A DNA stretch of 64,000 nucleotides from Armatimonadota bacterium (lineage in GTDB: Bacteria; Armatimonadota; Fimbriimonadia; Fimbriimonadales; Fimbriimonadaceae), in NCBI GenBank assembly GCA_020161505.1, contig JAIUNY010000006.1:62001-126000 (forward strand), written 5' to 3'. The notes under the pieces are model-generated. The model saw only the letters and a program-made list of their open reading frames with translations, ran no database searches and was not told the origin of the DNA. Below are positions 59,268 through 64,000 of this stretch, in pieces. Positions within the stretch are counted from its first letter, which is position 1. The number at the start of each line of letters is the position of its first letter. Made by a program: the position numbers and the translations under genes.

Positions 59268-60839
59268 GTGGAGGGGATGATTTCGGCGGTCGTGCTGAGT
59301 AGCGTTTTGACTCCCGTCGCGTGGACGGGGACGGTTCTGGGTGGGCAGGTTCGAACGGCCCGGGGTGTGGTGTTTGAGGACAAGAATCGCAACGGAAAAC
59401 GAGATTCCGGCGAAAAAGGAATCCCCAACATTCGGGTGAGCGATCAACTTTATGTGGTGAAGACCAACGCCAATGGCGAGTGGTCGATGCCGCTCCGATC
59501 CGAAGATATCGCATTCTTCGTGGTCAAACCCCGCGACTGGATGACCCCGGTGGATGAGGACATGCTGCCTCAGTTCAGCTACATCCATAAACCAGCGGGA
59601 TCGCCGCAGACCCGATTCCCAGGTGTCGCCCCGACCGGCCCACTTCCGGCGAGCATTGACTTTCCGCTCCACCGGAGTCGAGAGCCCAAGAAGTTTGAGG
59701 CCCTGTTCTTCGGCGACACCCAGCCCCGAAACGTCACCGAGGTGGACTACATCCGCCGAGACATCATTGAGCCGATTGTGGGGAAGACCAACGCCCGATT
59801 CGGCGTCACGCTCGGCGATGTCGTGTTCGATGATCTGAACGTTTTCAAGCCGCTGAATCAGGCCGTGGCTCTGCTGGGGATGCCTTGGTACAACGTGCTC
59901 GGCAACCACGATATCAACATGGATGTCGAGCACGATCATCATTCGGATGAGACGTGGGAGGCTGTGTACGGTCCGAACTACTATTCGTTCGAGCACGGGC
60001 CGGTGCATTTCATCGCCCTCGACAACGTTCACTGGAATCGCCCGAATCCGTCGGAGCGAGGGGGATACACGGCTCGGTTTGGGGTTCAACAACTGACCTG
60101 GCTCAAAAATGAACTGGCGCACATTCCTCAGGACAAGCTCATCGTGTTCTGCATGCACATCCCGCTCATCAGCACGCAAGATCGAGCGGAGCTCTACCGA
60201 CTGATCGAAAACCGCCCCTACACGCTGAGTGTCGCGGCGCATACGCACTATCAAGAGCACCACTTCTTAGGGAAGGAGCAAGGGTGGAATGGCAAGGAAA
60301 AGCACCATCACGTCGTGAATGTGACAACGAGCGGGTCCTGGTGGAGCGGATTGCCGGATGAACTCGGAATCCCTCACACCACCATGCGCGATGGTGCCCC
60401 CAACGGGTACTCGATTTTTAGCTTTGACGGCAACCAGTATTCGATTCAGTTCCGAGCGGCAAGACGACCCGAAAGCTACCAAATGCTGATCCAAGTGCCC
60501 GACCAGTTGGCCACGATGCAACTCGCGACGACGCAGTGCTACGTCAACGTTTTCGGGGGCAACGAGAGAAGCAAGGTCGAGATTCGGTTCGGAAAGAACG
60601 GCAAGTGGATGCCGATGACGAAAACGAACGAACCCGATCCGAGCTATGTGGAGATGAAGAAGGCGGACGAAACCATCATCGCCCCGTTCCGAAAGCTGCC
60701 CGGGATCATCAATTCGCCCCACCTCTGGAAGGTTCCTCTGCCGACGGATGCCAAGCCAGGCCTGCTCATGATCGAAGTTCGAACGACAGATATGTTCGGT
60801 CAAACCTACCTGGCGACCAAAGGCGTGCGGATTCTGTGA
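59268..60839 (+). CDS. Secreted calcineurin-like metallophosphoesterase
   Basis: 523 residues from GTG at 59268 (ATG at 59277 also possible). Signal peptide near VVLSSVLTPVAWTG. An N-terminal Ig-like/SdrD-B-type module with the calcium-binding-like DKNRNGKRDSGEKGI (about 39-53) is followed by the metallophosphoesterase core: FFGDTQPRN, TLGDVVFDD, LGNHDINMD, CMHIPLIS and VAAHTHYQEHH supply the two-metal site. The C-terminal domain (about 400-523) matches the calcineurin-like C-terminal beta domain. It hydrolyses phosphate esters outside the cytoplasm; substrate unknown. Confidence 0.93.
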   Translation: MEGMISAVVLSSVLTPVAWTGTVLGGQVRTARGVVFEDKNRNGKRDSGEKGIPNIRVSDQLYVVKTNANGEWSMPLRSEDIAFFVVKPRDWMTPVDEDMLPQFSYIHKPAGSPQTRFPGVAPTGPLPASIDFPLHRSREPKKFEALFFGDTQPRNVTEVDYIRRDIIEPIVGKTNARFGVTLGDVVFDDLNVFKPLNQAVALLGMPWYNVLGNHDINMDVEHDHHSDETWEAVYGPNYYSFEHGPVHFIALDNVHWNRPNPSERGGYTARFGVQQLTWLKNELAHIPQDKLIVFCMHIPLISTQDRAELYRLIENRPYTLSVAAHTHYQEHHFLGKEQGWNGKEKHHHVVNVTTSGSWWSGLPDELGIPHTTMRDGAPNGYSIFSFDGNQYSIQFRAARRPESYQMLIQVPDQLATMQLATTQCYVNVFGGNERSKVEIRFGKNGKWMPMTKTNEPDPSYVEMKKADETIIAPFRKLPGIINSPHLWKVPLPTDAKPGLLMIEVRTTDMFGQTYLATKGVRIL

Positions 60840-60889
60840 TCTGAAAAGTGGTATCCCTTTCTCTGCGCAACTCTGGCGCGGAGGAAGGG

Positions 60890-61417
60890 ATGCTGAACAA
60901 GTTGCTGCAGGACTCGATCGATCGGAGGGAGCTCGTTGAGCTCTATGTCAGCCGCGAGGACTTCGACAAGTTTGAGCTCGTGGCCCCCGTTGCGATGGGC
61001 ACGGAGCTGTTGCTGTCGCACGATCACACAACCGCCGGCGTCGCGGATGGGTTCGTGGTGCATCTTCTGGATGATGTGCTCGCGGTTGGTCGCGGAACGC
61101 GCCACATTGCGGATCGGGTCGAACGCTCGGTGGATCGCGCCGTAACCTCGCCGATCTTTGCCAAAGCACTCGGAAGTTGGGAGTCTCTCGCCCAAGCTCT
61201 AATCGGGGCCAAAGAGATTGTCACCATCGACTTTGGCGATTCCTGGCTGATCGGACAGATGGTTCGTGCGGATTCCGAATGGGTCTGCGCGCGGCAATTC
61301 AAGTTTTCTCAACGGGAGTTTGATGGAGAAATGCTCCTTCGCTGGCGAGATGTGGAGAAGATCACCTTTGGTTCGCGGGATGAGCAAGCGGTCGCGGCGA
61401 CGATTCTGGGGCTATGA
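60890..61417 (+). CDS. Unknown soluble protein
   Basis: 175 residues from ATG at 60890 with GGAGGAAGGG upstream; an earlier in-frame GTG at 60848 lacks a ribosome site. Beta-rich with charged surface: MLNKLLQDSIDRRELVELYVSRED, KFELVAPVAMGTELLLSHD, VVHLLDDVLAVGRGTRHIADRV, VTIDFGDSWLIGQMVR. The ELLLSHDHTTAGVADGFVVHLLDDVL part is reminiscent of Sm/LSm-like or PRC-barrel-like strands but I do not assign a family. Overlaps the next gene by 4 bases. Confidence 0.66.
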   Translation: MLNKLLQDSIDRRELVELYVSREDFDKFELVAPVAMGTELLLSHDHTTAGVADGFVVHLLDDVLAVGRGTRHIADRVERSVDRAVTSPIFAKALGSWESLAQALIGAKEIVTIDFGDSWLIGQMVRADSEWVCARQFKFSQREFDGEMLLRWRDVEKITFGSRDEQAVAATILGL

Positions 61418-62025
61418 CTTCGGACAACATCGCAACGGCTATCTTTGTGGCGATTGTCGTCCTCTGGACTGCGTCAGAGCCGAGCACGCTCCGGAGTTTG
61501 AGCACGGTGGGCCGAACTCGAGGAGAACTCGTGCGCCAATCGTCTTGGCTCCGGTCGATCTTCGGGACGGTTGTGGCAGGCGTCGCGTTTTTCTTGCAGC
61601 CCCATTGGTTTGTCTTGGAAAACCGCTGGACGTTTCTTGCTGTGATCACGCTGATGCCCTTTGTGCTTTTTCGGATCAATCGGGCGATCTACAGCTTGTG
61701 GCTGATGCAGCCGGACACCGAACAAGATGCTTTGGAAAACGCGGAAGCACTGCGTCGAACCGGGGCGGTTGGGGAGAATATTCTCTGGCCGGTGTTTATC
61801 CGAGAAGCGAGGAAGCCGAAGGACAAGGCCATTCGGGCGGAGACTCGCAGTGAGGTCGGACAGGTTTTGGTTGACTGGAACCACAAAGGCGCGCCTGTCG
61901 GCAAGGAATGGGAGCTCCGCGACGCGGCGAATCGTCTGCTGGTGGGAGAAGTGGTGAAGGGAAGAGTGATTTACTTGATGCTGGCTCGATCGGCCCAGGT
62001 CCAAGCAAAGGAGCCGCCTCCCTAA
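61414..62025 (+). CDS. Membrane-anchored protein of unknown function
   Basis: 203 residues, ATGA overlap with the preceding gene. Three hydrophobic segments in the first 100 residues (IATAIFVAIVVLWTA, IFGTVVAGVAFFLQP, FLAVITLMPFVLFRI), then a soluble C-terminal half (DTEQDALENAEALRRTGAVGENILWPVFIREARKP to RLLVGEVVKGRVIYLMLARSAQ). Family not recognised. With the previous gene it forms a two-gene unit ending in a hairpin that contains its own stop. Confidence 0.64.
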   Translation: MTSDNIATAIFVAIVVLWTASEPSTLRSLSTVGRTRGELVRQSSWLRSIFGTVVAGVAFFLQPHWFVLENRWTFLAVITLMPFVLFRINRAIYSLWLMQPDTEQDALENAEALRRTGAVGENILWPVFIREARKPKDKAIRAETRSEVGQVLVDWNHKGAPVGKEWELRDAANRLLVGEVVKGRVIYLMLARSAQVQAKEPPP

Positions 62026-62042
62026 GGGAAACGGCTCCTTTT
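62007..62042. terminator. Bidirectional terminator overlapping the 61414-62025 gene end
   Basis: AAAGGAGCCG (62007-62016) and CGGCTCCTTT (62032-62041) form a perfect 10-base stem; inside, TCCC and GGGA pair around TAA, the stop codon of the plus-strand gene. TTTT follows on the plus strand. It separates this gene from the convergent GH13 gene, whose stop is at 62058. Confidence 0.92.
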
Positions 62043-62057
62043 AGGCGACTGGCGAAC

Positions 62058-64000
62058 TCAGCGCTCCCGTGCGCCGATGCGTCCGCCGAAGGCGTTCGAC
62101 GATCCTGGCTCCGTAGCGACATTCGGTCGATTGCTAGCCGGGCGTTGCACCAGAACCACGGCCGAATAGGGGCCTAGGTTGAATCCAGCACTGAATCCGA
62201 GCCCATCGCGCGGGACATTGCTGGCACTCGCGTCTGCGGTGAACGTGTTGTTGTAGTCGGCGCCGTAGCCGTTCCAGTCGCTATTGAAGACGACGTTCCA
62301 GGTGCCGCCTCGCGGAAGGCCAATTTGGTAGTTGTTGAAGGTGGAGTTACTCCAGTTCATCAGCACGACGACATCATCGCCAACGCCCCCGTTCTTCCAA
62401 CGGTGGAACGCGACGACCTTTCCGCTGTTGTTGACGTGGTGAACGTTCACATTCGGGCCAGAGAGGCCGGCAGAGAGGCCAGATCGGTTCCGCCGCAGGC
62501 CAATCGCATCCTTGTAGAGCTGACGGATACCCGCAAACGTGGTTGCCTTATTCCAGTCAATGGGATCCGTATCTCGGAACCACTCGTCTTCCAGGATCTC
62601 CTGGCCTTGGAAAATCATCGGGAGCCCGGGGGCGGTGAGGGCGAGAATGCCGCCGAGGCTGGATCGCTTGCGCGCCCAGTAGCTCCCCGGATTGCTCGGG
62701 TCGATTTCCTGCGGCACCCGCGAGCGGCCGTTCGCAACTTCGTCGTGCGACTCGGTGTAGATCACTCGCTGGAGCCACTGACCGTTGTAGTTGTTCAGGA
62801 TCGCATCGCGGACGCTGAACATGTTTCGGTCGGCATCCCACGGGGTGGTCATGGCGGTGCGCATGGGGTGGACAAAATCGGGAGTCCACTGGGCATCAAA
62901 TCCTGCTCCGCCGGCGCCGGTGGTTTTGGTGATCCACTCGTTTCCTCGCAGGTCTTCCGCGATATTGATCTTCCACGGCTGAGAGCTATTAATCTCGTCG
63001 TTGATCCATTGCATCAAGCTCCAGCCGTCGGGATTGTCGCCCTGATCGGTTTGTCGGATGTAAGCCGTGGCATCCCAACGGAAGCCATCAATGCGGAAAT
63101 CTTGCAGCCAATACAGGGCGTTGTCGCGGATGTATTGCCGCACCGGGCCGCGACCGTAGTCCGGTCTCGTCGCGCCCCAAGGGGTGTTGGATCGTGCGTC
63201 TTGATAGAAGTAGATGCCGCCGAACACGCCTTGGCTCCAGCCATCGAACCGCCAAAGATCGAGGTCGCTGGGGCCGTAGTGGTTATGGACCATATCGAGG
63301 AGAACCGCGATCCCGCGCTTGTGAGCTTCGTCGACAAACTTTTGCAGCATTGCCGGGCCTCCGTAGGCTGTTTCGACCGAGAATGGCTGCGAAGGGTTGT
63401 ATCCCCAACTGAAGTCGCCAGGGAACTCATTGATCGGCATCAATTTGATGGCGTTGACGCCGAGATCTTGGAGATAGTCGAGTCGGTTGATCGCACTCGC
63501 AAAGTTGCCGGGGCTTCCCCCTGGGACATCATTGAAGGTGCCGATGTGCATTTGGTAAACGACCATGTCGTTCCAATTCGGCGTGGAGAAGTTTGTCGAC
63601 GTCCATGCAAAGGCCTGGGGATCGAAGATTTGGCTGTTGCCGACTGAGTTCGTCACTCTGCGCGAATAAGGATCCTGCCGCCACAAGGTGTTGGTTCCGT
63701 TGCGAATGACGTACTTGTACTGCTGGTTCGGCAAAGCACTTCGATGGAACACCGAGAAGTACCCGTTGCCTTCTGGCACCATGCGGGCATTGGAGTCGTT
63801 CCAGCCGTTGAAGTCACCGGCGACGGTGACACTCGTGGCATTGGGAGCCCAAACCCGGAAGCTGGTCCCGTTGGGGCGTACGAGCGATCCCATTCCGCTG
63901 ACATGGGAAGCCACCGAATCGCGCACCACTTGGCCGGAGAAGGTCAGGCCGGTGGGTGTATAGAATCCGATGAACCACTGTCCGCTGCTGAGGAGGAGGC
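62058..64000 (-). CDS. GH13 glucan-active enzyme, branching-enzyme-like, N-terminus beyond window
   Basis: The frame is open from the stop at 62058 through the right edge (about 647 codons), so the first listed in-frame start (GTG 63929) is internal and the real start lies outside. A CBM48-like domain (SFRVWAPNATSVTVAGDFNGW, YKYVIRNG) precedes the TIM barrel. Catalytic GH13 motifs are MVHNHYGP, GFRWDATAYIR (nucleophile Asp), NIAEDLRG (acid/base Glu) and TESHDEVANG. The C-terminal domain has VVAFHRWKNGGVGDDVVVLMNWSN and ends in a low-complexity Arg/Gly tail. Fits GH13_9/10-type branching or trehalohydrolase-like enzymes; glycogen or maltodextrin metabolism. Confidence 0.9.
   Translation of the reverse strand, partial: LLLSSGQWFIGFYTPTGLTFSGQVVRDSVASHVSGMGSLVRPNGTSFRVWAPNATSVTVAGDFNGWNDSNARMVPEGNGYFSVFHRSALPNQQYKYVIRNGTNTLWRQDPYSRRVTNSVGNSQIFDPQAFAWTSTNFSTPNWNDMVVYQMHIGTFNDVPGGSPGNFASAINRLDYLQDLGVNAIKLMPINEFPGDFSWGYNPSQPFSVETAYGGPAMLQKFVDEAHKRGIAVLLDMVHNHYGPSDLDLWRFDGWSQGVFGGIYFYQDARSNTPWGATRPDYGRGPVRQYIRDNALYWLQDFRIDGFRWDATAYIRQTDQGDNPDGWSLMQWINDEINSSQPWKINIAEDLRGNEWITKTTGAGGAGFDAQWTPDFVHPMRTAMTTPWDADRNMFSVRDAILNNYNGQWLQRVIYTESHDEVANGRSRVPQEIDPSNPGSYWARKRSSLGGILALTAPGLPMIFQGQEILEDEWFRDTDPIDWNKATTFAGIRQLYKDAIGLRRNRSGLSAGLSGPNVNVHHVNNSGKVVAFHRWKNGGVGDDVVVLMNWSNSTFNNYQIGLPRGGTWNVVFNSDWNGYGADYNNTFTADASASNVPRDGLGFSAGFNLGPYSAVVLVQRPASNRPNVATEPGSSNAFGGRIGARER

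Overview
The window looks like chromosomal core and accessory sequence from a diderm, motile, high-GC bacterium, most likely of the Armatimonadota (Fimbriimonadia-like). That placement is inference. It rests on three prepilin-like proteins with the FTLIELLVVIAIIAILAAILFPVF-type leader typical of that phylum, a futalosine-pathway menaquinone gene (mqnC), PorV/FadL-like outer-membrane barrel features, and a mix of chemotaxis, flagellar and secreted-enzyme genes. I see no rRNA, tRNA, CRISPR array, insertion sequence or prophage. No gene-free stretch exceeds about 240 bases.

Layout. 1-3733: leftward operon of a LacI-type repressor, a GH13 cyclomaltodextrinase-like amylase and a prepilin-like protein, joined by ATGA overlaps, with a near-perfect palindromic operator in front. 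3815-6701: small membrane protein, single-domain response regulator, SnoaL-like protein with a consensus sigma70 promoter, and a class III aminotransferase. 6739-7632: an unusual HhH-GPD-like protein. 7694-12191: leftward operon of HAD phosphatase, Ig-like exported protein, PorV-like barrel and a degenerate caspase-fold protein. 12282-18107: cheW, cheA, HDOD protein and fliD. 18111-20828: TerC, NatA-like and NatB-like genes. 20959-24178: exported HExxH protein, LtrA, PnuC. 24417-29084: rpoC standing alone without rpoB and carrying a roughly 90-residue extra segment in the trigger loop. 29234-31889: two unknown proteins and a serine hydrolase. 32016-35522: smc.

35519-37086 is the least explained part: four overlapping genes starting with a shared MR-x2-I-x2-PEP-like N-terminus. 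At least three are clear paralogs of one another, and one needs a frameshift to read through. 37173-38703: PNPOx-like flavoprotein and a serine hydrolase. 38754-41930: leftward operon of ECF sigma factor, membrane anti-sigma-like protein and two tandem prepilin-like proteins. 42038-49094: GT-C-like membrane protein, LolA-like/thioredoxin fusion, 2-oxoacid dehydrogenase E1 alpha and beta, and the KtrAB potassium system. 49133-55468: membrane protein, HTH_42 protein, M28 peptidase, divergent PhyH and GH4 genes, AAA ATPase. 55591-57269: mqnC and a ferritin-like DUF2202 protein. 57327-59201: six small membrane-protein genes in a row. 59268-62025: secreted metallophosphoesterase and two unknown genes. 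62058-64000: a second GH13 enzyme running off the right edge.

Recurring themes are alpha-glucan and galactoside use (two GH13 enzymes and one GH4), surface and secretion proteins tied to dedicated regulators, very tight gene packing with 4-base overlaps, and rho-independent terminators folded into the 3' ends of coding regions.
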